Below, piece by piece: positions 43,494 to 51,610 of a stretch of 64,000 bases of DNA. Both the position numbers and the translations under genes were made by a program. Origin of the DNA: Maribacter_C sp947494565 (GTDB lineage Bacteria; Bacteroidota; Bacteroidia; Flavobacteriales; Flavobacteriaceae). Every line of letters starts with the position of its first letter. Within the stretch, counting starts at the first letter, position 1. The notes under the pieces were generated by a model. It saw only the letters and a list, made by a program, of their open reading frames with translations, was not told the origin of the DNA and ran no database searches. The DNA is taken from positions 1 through 64,000 of the forward strand of contig NZ_JBLFEP010000001.1 of the NCBI RefSeq assembly GCF_047345415.1, in the 5' to 3' direction.

Positions 43494-43685
43494 TTATTGG
43501 TTTTCCCTATTAGTTAATTCCGTTGCCAGTCTTGCCACCGTTCTTCTCACTTTCCTGATTTGAAGCGGATTCTCCAAAGGAGTAACAAAATGTGCCATTT
43601 TTAAGTCAGCATGCTGCTTTTTGAACTCACCCAACTTGGCTTTGAGTTCTTCTACCGACAATTCTTTGATTTCCTGTTTTTTCAT
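43494..43685 (-). CDS. rpmC: 50S ribosomal protein L29
   Basis: A 63-residue uL29 at the tunnel exit, part of the SRP and trigger-factor docking site. Two helices are evident (ELSVEELKAKLGEFKKQHAD and IRKVRRTVARLATELTNR). I use the ATG at 43685; a GTG two codons upstream would extend the frame. Confidence 0.95.
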   Translation of the reverse strand: MKKQEIKELSVEELKAKLGEFKKQHADLKMAHFVTPLENPLQIRKVRRTVARLATELTNRENQ

Positions 43686-43703
43686 GATCACCTTAAATTA
43701 TGC

Positions 43704-44123
43704 TTAAGCAGTATAGTCTCTAGCAACGATAAATTTTGTTTTTACCGGAAGCTTCTGAGCCGCCAAGCGCAACGCTTCTTTTGCAATCTCCATAGGAACA
43801 CCGGCTACTTCGAACATAATCCTTCCCGGCAGAACACGAGCCACCCAGTATTCAGGTGCACCCTTACCCTTACCCATACGTACCTCAAGAGGTTTTTTGG
43901 TAATAGGCTTGTCCGGAAATATTTTGATCCATAACTGACCTTCCCTTTTCATGTATCTCGTCGCTGCTATACGAGCTGCTTCAATCTGACGAGCTGTAAT
44001 GAAATTCGTATCCAAAGATTTCAATCCAAACATCCCGTTTGAAAGTAAATGCCCTCTTCCGGATATACCTTTCATCCGGCCTTTTTGCATCTTACGAAAC
44101 TTTGTTCTTTTCGGTTGTAACAT
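43704..44123 (-). CDS. rplP: 50S ribosomal protein L16
   Basis: A 139-residue uL16 near the A-site tRNA elbow. Blocks are MLQPKRTKFRKMQKGRMKG, RYMKREGQLWIKIFPDKP and MGKGKGAPEYWVARVLPGR. S10 segment, 19 bp after rpsC and 18 bp before rpmC. Confidence 0.97.
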   Translation of the reverse strand: MLQPKRTKFRKMQKGRMKGISGRGHLLSNGMFGLKSLDTNFITARQIEAARIAATRYMKREGQLWIKIFPDKPITKKPLEVRMGKGKGAPEYWVARVLPGRIMFEVAGVPMEIAKEALRLAAQKLPVKTKFIVARDYTA

Positions 44124-44142
44124 TTCTTACTACTTTAAAAAA

Positions 44143-44862
44143 TTACTTTCTACGGCGTTGTTTTCCTCCTCGGTCAGATTTACCTCCCTTATCACCACCA
44201 CCTTTGGTCATACCCACTAGTGGAGAGAGCTCTCTTTTACCATAAACTTCACCTTTCATAATCCACACTTTGATACCCAATTTACCATAAGTGGTCTGCG
44301 CTTCATGCAATGCATAATCGATATCGGCACGAAAAGTGGATAAAGGAATACGTCCTTCTTTATAAGACTCGGAACGTGCCATCTCAGCACCATTCAATCG
44401 CCCGGAAATCTGAATTTTAATACCTTCAGCATTCATGCGCATTGCTGCAGCAATCGCCATTTTTATTGCTCTTCTGAAAGAAATTCTACTTTCTATCTGA
44501 CGGGCAACACTGGCTGCTACCAAGTTCGCATCTACCTCAGGGCGTTTTATTTCGTAAATGTTTATCTGAACTTCCTTACCGGTAATCTTCTTAAGCTCTT
44601 CTTTAAGCTTATCGACCTCTTGTCCTCCCTTACCGATGATGATTCCTGGTCGGGCAGTCGTCACGGTAACCGTAATCAACTTCAAGGTACGTTCGATAAT
44701 TACCCTAGACACACTTGCCTTTGATAGTCGGGCATGGATGTACTTACGAATTTTACTATCTTCAGCTAGTTTATCACCATAATCGTTTCCACCATACCAG
44801 TTCGATTCCCATCCTCTGATAATTCCAAGACGATTTCCAATCGGATTTGTTTTTTGTCCCAT
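44143..44862 (-). CDS. rpsC: 30S ribosomal protein S3
   Basis: A 239-residue uS3 of the mRNA entry tunnel. An N-terminal KH domain (RPGIIIGKGGQEVDKLKEE) and a C-terminal domain (GAEMARSESYKEGRIPLST, YGKLGIKVWIMKGEVYG) are visible. The last 30 residues are a Gly/Lys/Arg-rich tail. It starts 1 bp after the rplV stop. Confidence 0.97.
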   Translation of the reverse strand: MGQKTNPIGNRLGIIRGWESNWYGGNDYGDKLAEDSKIRKYIHARLSKASVSRVIIERTLKLITVTVTTARPGIIIGKGGQEVDKLKEELKKITGKEVQINIYEIKRPEVDANLVAASVARQIESRISFRRAIKMAIAAAMRMNAEGIKIQISGRLNGAEMARSESYKEGRIPLSTFRADIDYALHEAQTTYGKLGIKVWIMKGEVYGKRELSPLVGMTKGGGDKGGKSDRGGKQRRRK

Positions 44863-44863
44863 T

Positions 44864-45271
44864 CTAGCTTTCTATATTATTGTTAGACCCCAAAACCAAA
44901 GTAACATGGTTTGAACGCTTTCTAATTCTATGTGCTCTTCCTTGTGGTGCAGGTCGCAATCTTTTCAACATCATGCCGCTATCCACTCGAATCTCCTTAA
45001 CAAAAAGGTCTGCATCCTCTACATCAAGCTCCTCGTTCTTCGCCTGCCAATTCGCCAGTGCCGAAAGCAACAACTTCTCTAATCTTCGAGAAGCCTCTTT
45101 TTGATTGAATCTCAAAATCGCCAACGCCTTTTCAGCTTCCACTCCTCTAATCAAATCTGCGACCAAGCGCATTTTTCTTGGGGAAGTTGGGCAATTGTTC
45201 AATTTAGCGAACGCCATCTGTTTCTTTTCGGCCTTTATTCTTTCGGCCATCTGTTTTTTTCGAACTCCCAT
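44864..45271 (-). CDS. rplV: 50S ribosomal protein L22
   Basis: A 135-residue uL22 whose hairpin lines the exit tunnel. Core blocks are NNCPTSPRKMRLVADLIRG, KALAILRFNQKEASRRLEK and KRLRPAPQGRAHRIRKRSN. About 20 extra basic residues precede the core, a frequent feature in Bacteroidota. 3 bp after rpsS. Confidence 0.97.
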   Translation of the reverse strand: MGVRKKQMAERIKAEKKQMAFAKLNNCPTSPRKMRLVADLIRGVEAEKALAILRFNQKEASRRLEKLLLSALANWQAKNEELDVEDADLFVKEIRVDSGMMLKRLRPAPQGRAHRIRKRSNHVTLVLGSNNNIES

Positions 45272-45274
45272 AGC

Positions 45275-45553
45275 TTACTTTTTACCCTTGTTCTTCGCTC
45301 CCGCATGACCCCTAAAAGATCGTGTCGGAGAAAATTCACCTAATTTGTGTCCCACCATATTCTCTGTTACGAATACCGGAACAAATTGTCTTCCATTATG
45401 CACCGCTATGGTAAGACCTACGAAATCAGGTGTTATCATAGAAGCTCTTGACCATGTCTTTATGACCGACTTCTTTCCAGAAGATACAGTTTGCTGGATT
45501 TTCTTCTCCAAGCTATAGTGAACGTAAGGTCCTTTTTTTAGTGAACGTGCCAT
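45275..45553 (-). CDS. rpsS: 30S ribosomal protein S19
   Basis: A 92-residue uS19 of the head, forming bridge B1a and the partner of S13. Blocks are MARSLKKGPYVHYSLEKKI, TWSRASMITPDFVGLTIAV and GHKLGEFSPTRSFRGHAG. S10 segment between rplB (12 bp) and rplV. Confidence 0.97.
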   Translation of the reverse strand: MARSLKKGPYVHYSLEKKIQQTVSSGKKSVIKTWSRASMITPDFVGLTIAVHNGRQFVPVFVTENMVGHKLGEFSPTRSFRGHAGAKNKGKK

Positions 45554-45565
45554 TTTTCTTTTCTT

Positions 45566-46390
45566 TTATTTCTTTCTACGTTCCAAGATGTACTTATTGG
45601 TACTCTTTGTCTTCTGTCTTGTACGATATCCTTTAGCAGGTATACCGTTTTTCGATCTTGGATGACCACCAGAAGCCCTTCCTTCACCACCACCCATTGG
45701 GTGATCAACAGGGTTCATTGCTACCGGTCTTGTTCTTGGTCTCCTTCCTAACCATCTGCTTCTACCTGCTTTACCGGAAACCAACAATTGATGATCAGAG
45801 TTCGATATCGCACCAATGGTCGCCATACAACCCGATAAGATCAACCGAGTCTCACCTGAAGGCATTTTTACGGTCACAAACTTCCCGTCTTTTGCCATTA
45901 ATTGAGCAAATGTTCCTGCACTACGCGCCATAACAGCACCTTGACCAGGTCTTAATTCGATACAGGATACGATAGTTCCTAAAGGAATTTCACTCAAAGG
46001 AAGCGCATTACCAATCTCAGGCGCAACACCCCTACCTGCAGAAATCTTCTGATCTACCTGCAAACCATTTTGAGCGATAATATATCGTTTTTCTCCATCG
46101 GCATACTCCAATAGGGCGATAAAAGCCGTTCTATTGGGATCGTATTGAATTGATTTCACGGTAGCGGCAACATCTTGCTTATCCCTTTTGAAATCGATAA
46201 TTCGATACCTTCTTTTATGACCTCCACCCCTGTGGCGCATGGTCATTTTTCCATGACTATTTCTACCTCCGGACTTTTTTAACGGAGCGAGCAAGCTCTT
46301 CTCCGGCTTATCAGTTGTAATGGCGTCAAACCCATTTACAACTCTAAAACGCTGCCCTGGAGTGATTGGTTTTAATTTTCTAACTGACAT
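45566..46390 (-). CDS. rplB: 50S ribosomal protein L2
   Basis: A 274-residue uL2, needed for subunit association and peptidyl-transferase structure. Typical blocks include GRNSHGKMTMRHRGGGHKR, the OB-like and SH3-like middle and the C-terminal NPVDHPMGGGEGRASGG with its conserved His. Between rplW (9 bp) and rpsS. Confidence 0.98.
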   Translation of the reverse strand: MSVRKLKPITPGQRFRVVNGFDAITTDKPEKSLLAPLKKSGGRNSHGKMTMRHRGGGHKRRYRIIDFKRDKQDVAATVKSIQYDPNRTAFIALLEYADGEKRYIIAQNGLQVDQKISAGRGVAPEIGNALPLSEIPLGTIVSCIELRPGQGAVMARSAGTFAQLMAKDGKFVTVKMPSGETRLILSGCMATIGAISNSDHQLLVSGKAGRSRWLGRRPRTRPVAMNPVDHPMGGGEGRASGGHPRSKNGIPAKGYRTRQKTKSTNKYILERRKK

Positions 46391-46399
46391 TTCGTGTCT

Positions 46400-46690
46400 T
46401 TATAGATTACTGTAAAAATCAATGATATCGCCTTCCGCAACATCAACTATCGCTTTTTTGATAGCATTGGTCTTACCGTGCTGAATTCCGGTTTTGGTAT
46501 ACCTCGATTTTCTGGCGGGACCATAATTCATTGTACGAACCTTTCGAACAGATACCCCATAAGTTGCCTCTACAGCATCTTTGATCTGAATCTTGTTGGC
46601 CCTTGGGTCAACTATGAAACCATAACGGTTGTTCAACTCGCTGTCCGCGGTCATCTTCTCCGTTATGATTGGCTTTATCAACACACTCAT
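46400..46690 (-). CDS. rplW: 50S ribosomal protein L23
   Basis: A 96-residue uL23, a tunnel-exit protein that docks trigger factor and SRP. Blocks are LIKPIITEKMTADSELNNR, YGFIVDPRANKIQIKDAVE and YGVSVRKVRTMNYGP. Located 7 bp after rplD. Confidence 0.97.
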   Translation of the reverse strand: MSVLIKPIITEKMTADSELNNRYGFIVDPRANKIQIKDAVEATYGVSVRKVRTMNYGPARKSRYTKTGIQHGKTNAIKKAIVDVAEGDIIDFYSNL

Positions 46691-46697
46691 GGTTTTC

Positions 46698-47327
46698 TTA
46701 TTTATTTAAGTTCGCTTCGATTCCTTCTAACGCACCTTCAAGCAATACAATATTATTGGCATTCAATATTTTGTAAGTGCTTAATTCTGAGTTAGTTATA
46801 ACTTCAGAGCGCTTCAAATTACGCGAAGACAAATATACACCATTATTTGAATCGCCCAACACAAATAAAGACTTTTTGTCTTCGAGCCCTAAAGACCTCA
46901 AAACCGCAACAAAATCTTTTGTTTTAGGCGCTTCGAAATTAAAGTCCTCAACAACGAGAATTGCCTTCTCTTTAGACTTGATACTTAATGCTGATTTACG
47001 GGCCAAACGCTTTACGTTTTTGTTCAATTTTTGGCTGTAATCCTTGGGTCTTGGTCCAAAAATGCGTCCACCGCCTCTAAAAATAGGTGACTTGATACTA
47101 CCGGCTCTCGCGGTACCCGTACCTTTTTGCTTTTTTATCTTTCTTGTACTACCTGCAATTTCGCCTCTTTCTTTGGCCTTGTGCGTTCCTTGACGCTGAT
47201 GCGCCAAATATTGCTTCACATCCAAATATACCGCGTGATTGTTCGGCTCTATTCCGAAAACAGCATCAGAAAGGTCTGCCTTTCTACCTGTTTCTTTTCC
47301 TTTGATATCTAAAACTGCTACTTTCAT
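46698..47327 (-). CDS. rplD: 50S ribosomal protein L4
   Basis: A 209-residue uL4 whose extended loop reaches the exit tunnel (RGEIAGSTRKIKKQKGTGT, ARAGSIKSPIFRGGGRIFG). In E. coli L4 also represses the S10 operon; whether it does here is unknown. Its start overlaps the rplC stop by one base (TAATG), suggesting translational coupling. Confidence 0.97.
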   Translation of the reverse strand: MKVAVLDIKGKETGRKADLSDAVFGIEPNNHAVYLDVKQYLAHQRQGTHKAKERGEIAGSTRKIKKQKGTGTARAGSIKSPIFRGGGRIFGPRPKDYSQKLNKNVKRLARKSALSIKSKEKAILVVEDFNFEAPKTKDFVAVLRSLGLEDKKSLFVLGDSNNGVYLSSRNLKRSEVITNSELSTYKILNANNIVLLEGALEGIEANLNK

Positions 47328-47944
47328 TACTTCTGAATAGTTACGTAAGCATTCTTATGACCAGGCACACAACCCTTCACTACCAAAAGGTTCTTTTCTG
47401 GAACTATTTTCAACACTCTGAGATTCTGAACGGTCACGCGCTCACCACCCATTCTACCTGCCATTTTCATTCCTTTGAAAACACGTGCAGGATAAGACGC
47501 CGCTCCAATAGAACCTGGCGCTCTCAATCTGTTGTGCTGACCGTGTGTCGCTTGACCAACACCGCCGAAGCCATGTCTTTTTACAACCCCTTGGAAGCCT
47601 TTACCTTTTGAGGTGCCGGCAACATCAACAAATTCCCCTTCCATAAACACGTCAACACCAACGGTGTCTCCTAGTTTATACTCACCTTCAAAATCTTGGA
47701 ATTCAACGACTTTTTTCTTGGGAGATGTACCTGCCTTCTTGAAGTGACCCGCTTGGGCTTTGTTAGCACGCTTCTCTGCCTTGTCATCGAAACCAAGCTG
47801 AAGGGCATTATACCCGTCGACCTCTTCGGTTCTGACTTGGGTAACTACACATGGGCCAGCTTCTATAACGGTACATGGAATGTTTTTTCCATTCTCGTCG
47901 AAAATACTGGTCATGCCTACTTTTTTTCCTATTAACCCAGACAT
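47327..47944 (-). CDS. rplC: 50S ribosomal protein L3
   Basis: A 205-residue uL3 reaching the peptidyl-transferase centre. Blocks are LIGKKVGMTSIFDENGKNI, GTSKGKGFQGVVKRHGFGG and HRAPGSIG-type RLRAPGSIGAASYPARVFKG. It is separated from rpsJ by a 198-bp gap holding two hairpins, and its leader shows four heptads (47947-47974). Confidence 0.97.
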   Translation of the reverse strand: MSGLIGKKVGMTSIFDENGKNIPCTVIEAGPCVVTQVRTEEVDGYNALQLGFDDKAEKRANKAQAGHFKKAGTSPKKKVVEFQDFEGEYKLGDTVGVDVFMEGEFVDVAGTSKGKGFQGVVKRHGFGGVGQATHGQHNRLRAPGSIGAASYPARVFKGMKMAGRMGGERVTVQNLRVLKIVPEKNLLVVKGCVPGHKNAYVTIQK

Positions 47945-47946
47945 TT

Positions 47947-47974
47947 GATTTTAGATTTTGGAATTTGGACTTTC
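47947..47974. repeat. Heptad-phased leader of rplC
   Basis: GATTTTA, GATTTTG, GAATTTG and GACTTTC follow one another, ending 2 bp before the rplC start codon. On the coding strand they read as A-rich heptads such as CAAAATC. The same phasing is seen before folD, rpsK and rpsG. Confidence 0.65.
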
Positions 47975-48030
47975 TTTTAGAAAACCCATCTCCCGTTTAT
48001 ATTAATTATGTATTACTCTTAACTATGTTA

Positions 48031-48064
48031 CAAAAAAACAGGGCCAAACGAATTACGACCCTGA
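48031..48064 (-). terminator. Terminator-like hairpin between rpsJ and rplC
   Basis: On the minus strand CAGGGTC pairs with GGCCCTG (one G-T pair) around an 11-nt loop and is followed by seven T. It would end or attenuate the str transcript before rplC. Confidence 0.65.
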
Positions 48065-48116
48065 ATCTCGTTTTTCCGTTTTTCCTTCGCTCGCAGCTCA
48101 GGACATGTTTTTAATT

Positions 48117-48140
48117 CAAAATTCTGAATCCAGAATTTTG
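48117..48140 (-). terminator. Perfect hairpin directly after rpsJ
   Basis: A 10-bp perfect stem (CAAAATTCTG with CAGAATTTTG) around a 4-nt loop, starting 2 bp after the rpsJ stop codon. It lacks a T-run directly after it, so it may act in mRNA processing or stabilisation and not as a terminator. Confidence 0.55.
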
Positions 48141-48142
48141 GA

Positions 48143-48448
48143 TTACACCTTGATCTCTACCTCAACACCACTTGGCAACTCCAACTTCATCAGCGCATCA
48201 ATCGTTTTTGATGACGAGCTGTAGATATCCAATAGTCTCTTATACGAACTTAACTGGAACTGCTCTCTTGATTTTTTGTTGACATGCGGCGAACGTAGCA
48301 CCGTAAATATCTTCTTGTGAGTTGGCAACGGAATTGGCCCAGTTACCACAGCACCAGTCGTTTTCACCGTTTTTACGATTTTTTCGGCCGATTTATCAAC
48401 CAAATTATGATCGTAAGATTTTAGCTTTATTCTGATTTTCTGACTCAT
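48143..48448 (-). CDS. rpsJ: 30S ribosomal protein S10
   Basis: A 101-residue uS10, which is also the NusE partner of NusB in antitermination. Blocks are KIRIKLKSYDHNLVDKSAE, GPIPLPTHKKIFTVLRSPH and LDIYSSSSKTIDALMKLELP. It follows fusA by 10 bp with no tuf gene between, so it belongs to the str transcript here and not to the S10 unit. Confidence 0.97.
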   Translation of the reverse strand: MSQKIRIKLKSYDHNLVDKSAEKIVKTVKTTGAVVTGPIPLPTHKKIFTVLRSPHVNKKSREQFQLSSYKRLLDIYSSSSKTIDALMKLELPSGVEVEIKV

Positions 48449-48458
48449 CTTCTAAAAT

Positions 48459-50585
48459 TTAAGCGGTTACGCCTTTTGCTGCTTTAATTACTTCTTCTGC
48501 AATATTCGATGGTGTTTCTGCATAGTGCGAAAACTCCATGGTAGAGGTAGCTCGACCTGATGACAATGTTCTTAATGAAGTTACATAACCGAACATTTCC
48601 GATAGCGGCACGGTACCTTTGACCACTTTCGACCCAGCCCTATCGCTCATATCACTAATAGTACCACGTCTTCTGTTCAAATCACCAACAATATCTCCCA
48701 TATTTTCTTCAGGGGTCAGCACCTCAATCTTCATTATAGGCTCCATCAAAACGGCACGTGCGGCCTTAGCAGCAGCTTTGTACCCCATTTTCGCGGCCAA
48801 CTCAAAGGATAGCGAATCCGAATCCACAGCGTGAAACGAACCATCCTTAAGCGTCACCTTCATACTATCCATTTCAAATCCGGCCAAAGGACCGTTTTTC
48901 ATAGCTTCCTTGAAACCTTTCTCAACAGACGGAATGAATTCCCTAGGAATGTTACCCCCTTTGATTACGTTTACAAACTCAAGCCCAGACTCGCCTTCGG
49001 CCGCTGGCTCCATAGTAAACACGATATCCGCAAATTTACCTCGACCACCGGACTGTTTTTTATAGATCTCCCTATGGTCCGCAGTTTGTGTAATCGCCTC
49101 TTTATACTCTACTTGAGGTTGCCCTTGATTGACCTCGACCTTGAATTCGCGTCGTAATCGATCAACGATAATATCTAAGTGCAACTCACCCATACCGGAA
49201 ATAATCGTCTGACCGGAAGCCTCATCCGTCTTCACCTGGAATGTAGGATCTTCTTCAGCCAGTTTTGCCAAAGACATACCCAATTTATCCACATCCGCTT
49301 TTGTCTTAGGCTCCACGGCAATACCAATTACAGGATCCGGAAAGTCCATACTCTCAAGAACGATAGGATGTTTTTCAGAGGACATGGTATCCCCAGTCTT
49401 AATATCCTTAAAACCAACAGCCGCTCCAATATCACCAGCCTCAATATAATCGATAGCATTTTGCTTATTAGAGTGCATCTGATAAATACGTGAAATACGC
49501 TCTTTCTTACCTGATCGGTTATTCAATATATAAGACCCTGCATCAAGACGACCTGAATAGGTTCTAAAGAATGCCAAACGCCCAACAAAAGGATCTGTAG
49601 CTATTTTAAAAGCCAATGCCGAAAAAGGCTCTTTTACGTCAGGTTTTCTGCTAATCTCCTCTCCAGTATCAGGATCAGTACCTACAATGGCATCCTTATC
49701 GATCGGAGATGGCAAATATCTACATACGGCATCTAATAAAAATTGAACACCTTTATTCTTAAAGGAAGATCCACAGATCATAGGTATGATCGCCCTATCC
49801 ATTACCGCTGCACGAAGCGCGGCATGAACCTCTTCTTCCGTAATAGAATCTTCATCTTCGAAGAATTTCTCCATCAATTCCTCATCGTATTCGGCAACGG
49901 CCTCGATCAAAGCAGCTCTATACTCCTTAACCTCGTCCTTCATTTCTTCAGGAATTGCGATGACATCGAAAGTTGACCCGAAGTTATCTTCATGCCAGAC
50001 GATAGCTCGGTTCTTTGCCAAATCGACAATACCCTTAAAATCAGCCTCATCACCGATTGGCAAAACAATTGGCACCGCATTGGAACCCAACATTTCCTTG
50101 ACCTGATTACAGACCATAAGGAAATTTGAACCCTGACGGTCCATTTTATTCACAAAACCGATACGGGGCACCTTATAGTTATCAGCCAACCTCCAGTTGG
50201 TCTCCGACTGAGGCTCAACACCATCAACGGCACTGAACAAGAAGACCAATCCATCGAGTACACGCAATGAACGGTTCACCTCCACGGTAAAATCCACGTG
50301 ACCAGGGGTGTCGATTATATTAAAGTGATATCCTTTTGCATCGTCAGTTGGCTTCCCATTCTCTGTTGGGAATTGCCACTCACAAGTAGTAGCGGCAGAG
50401 GTAATCGTAATTCCTCGCTCTTGCTCTTGCTCCATCCAATCCATTGTGGCTGCACCATCGTGCACTTCACCGATTTTATGACTGACACCGGTATAAAAAA
50501 GGATACGCTCGGTAGTAGTGGTTTTTCCAGCGTCAATATGCGCCGCAATACCTATATTTCTTGTATATTTTAAATCTCTTGCCAT
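48459..50585 (-). CDS. fusA: Elongation factor G
   Basis: A 708-residue translocase GTPase. The G domain shows AHIDAGKTTTTER, the switch region RGITITSAATTCEW, DTPGHVDF and NKMDRQG; domains II-V follow, with the domain IV loop RPQVEYKEAIT-like QPQVEYKEAITQTA. It moves tRNAs and mRNA after peptide bond formation and recycles ribosomes with RRF. Within the str operon, 6 bp after rpsG. Confidence 0.98.
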   Translation of the reverse strand: MARDLKYTRNIGIAAHIDAGKTTTTERILFYTGVSHKIGEVHDGAATMDWMEQEQERGITITSAATTCEWQFPTENGKPTDDAKGYHFNIIDTPGHVDFTVEVNRSLRVLDGLVFLFSAVDGVEPQSETNWRLADNYKVPRIGFVNKMDRQGSNFLMVCNQVKEMLGSNAVPIVLPIGDEADFKGIVDLAKNRAIVWHEDNFGSTFDVIAIPEEMKDEVKEYRAALIEAVAEYDEELMEKFFEDEDSITEEEVHAALRAAVMDRAIIPMICGSSFKNKGVQFLLDAVCRYLPSPIDKDAIVGTDPDTGEEISRKPDVKEPFSALAFKIATDPFVGRLAFFRTYSGRLDAGSYILNNRSGKKERISRIYQMHSNKQNAIDYIEAGDIGAAVGFKDIKTGDTMSSEKHPIVLESMDFPDPVIGIAVEPKTKADVDKLGMSLAKLAEEDPTFQVKTDEASGQTIISGMGELHLDIIVDRLRREFKVEVNQGQPQVEYKEAITQTADHREIYKKQSGGRGKFADIVFTMEPAAEGESGLEFVNVIKGGNIPREFIPSVEKGFKEAMKNGPLAGFEMDSMKVTLKDGSFHAVDSDSLSFELAAKMGYKAAAKAARAVLMEPIMKIEVLTPEENMGDIVGDLNRRRGTISDMSDRAGSKVVKGTVPLSEMFGYVTSLRTLSSGRATSTMEFSHYAETPSNIAEEVIKAAKGVTA

Positions 50586-50591
50586 TTTCGA

Positions 50592-51068
50592 TTAAAATCT
50601 AAAGTGTGAGAATGCTTTATTTGCTTCAGCCATTTTATGGGTATCCACTCTTTTCTTAACAGCAGCACCTTCTTCTTTGGCAGCAGCCAAAACTTCGGCA
50701 GCTAATTTTTGGGACATCCCTTTTTCATTTCGCTTGCGCGCATAGCTGATCAACCATTTCATGGCCGTTGAAATCTTACGGTCTGGTCGAATTTGCATTG
50801 GAATTTGAAAAGTGGCTCCACCGACTCTTCTACTTCTTACCTCAACATGGGGCATTACATTGGAAAGCGCATCTTTCCAAAGTTCAAGTGACGTTTTTTC
50901 TTCGTCTGTCTTTTTCTCCTCTACGATATCCATAGCATCGTAAAACACTTTGAAAGCAACCGATTTCTTTCCATCCCACATCATCATGTTGACGAACCTC
51001 GTAACCAATTGATCGTTAAATCGTGGATCCGGTAAAAGCGGTCTTTTTTTTGCCTGTTTTTTTCTCAT
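50592..51068 (-). CDS. rpsG: 30S ribosomal protein S7
   Basis: A 158-residue uS7 that nucleates the 30S head and contacts E-site tRNA. Blocks are RPLLPDPRFNDQLVTRFVN, PHVEVRSRRVGGATFQIPM and AMKWLISYARKRNEKGM. Leader contains four heptads (51078-51105). Between rpsL (91 bp) and fusA (6 bp). Confidence 0.97.
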   Translation of the reverse strand: MRKKQAKKRPLLPDPRFNDQLVTRFVNMMMWDGKKSVAFKVFYDAMDIVEEKKTDEEKTSLELWKDALSNVMPHVEVRSRRVGGATFQIPMQIRPDRKISTAMKWLISYARKRNEKGMSQKLAAEVLAAAKEEGAAVKKRVDTHKMAEANKAFSHFRF

Positions 51069-51077
51069 TTCTTAAAT

Positions 51078-51105
51078 AGTTTAAGGTTTTAGGCTTTAGA
51101 TTTCA
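51078..51105. repeat. Heptad-phased leader of rpsG
   Basis: AGTTTAA, GGTTTTA, GGCTTTA and GATTTCA follow one another, ending 9 bp before the rpsG start codon. On the coding strand they read as A-rich heptads such as TAAAGCC. Confidence 0.65.
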
Positions 51106-51159
51106 ATGGCCCTGAAATTACACCACATTTCAACCCCTAACGCGCAACCTTATTTATCA

Positions 51160-51534
51160 TTACTTCTTTGGGCGTTTTGCACCGTACTTAGATCTCCGTT
51201 GGGTTCGGCCTGCAACACCTGCGGTGTCCAAAGCACCCCGAACAATATGATACCTAACTCCTGGCAAATCTTTCACCCTTCCACCTCTTACTAATACTAT
51301 CGAGTGCTCTTGGAGGTTATGTCCTTCTCCGGGAATGTAAGCATTCACTTCCTTACCATTGGTCAACCTTACCCTAGCCACTTTGCGCATAGCTGAATTA
51401 GGTTTCTTAGGTGTAGTCGTGTAAACACGGGTACATACCCCTCTTCTTTGAGGACACGAATCCAAAGCAGCCGATTTACTCTTCTTAGTAATTGTGACTC
51501 TTCCTTTTCGTACTAATTGTGAAATTGTTGGCAT
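51160..51534 (-). CDS. rpsL: 30S ribosomal protein S12
   Basis: A 124-residue uS12 of the decoding centre. PKKPNSAMRKVARV and GGRVKDLPGVRYH carry the conserved lysines at which streptomycin-resistance changes occur; both are wild type. It is the first gene of the str operon, starting about 46 bp downstream of a promoter with a perfect consensus. Confidence 0.98.
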   Translation of the reverse strand: MPTISQLVRKGRVTITKKSKSAALDSCPQRRGVCTRVYTTTPKKPNSAMRKVARVRLTNGKEVNAYIPGEGHNLQEHSIVLVRGGRVKDLPGVRYHIVRGALDTAGVAGRTQRRSKYGAKRPKK

Positions 51535-51580
51535 ACTATATTATATATGTATAAAATATTACCCCCTGTTTAAGGGCTGG

Positions 51581-51610
51581 CAAATGTAATACTATTTCAT
51601 AATAATTCAA
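51581..51610 (-). promoter_or_regulatory. Promoter of the str/ribosomal protein operon
   Basis: On the minus strand TTG (51608-51610), exactly 19 bp, and TACATTTG (51581-51588) match the Bacteroidota TTG-N19-TAnnTTTG consensus fully. The rpsL start codon is 46 bp downstream of the -7 box. No other full match was found in this window. Confidence 0.8.
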
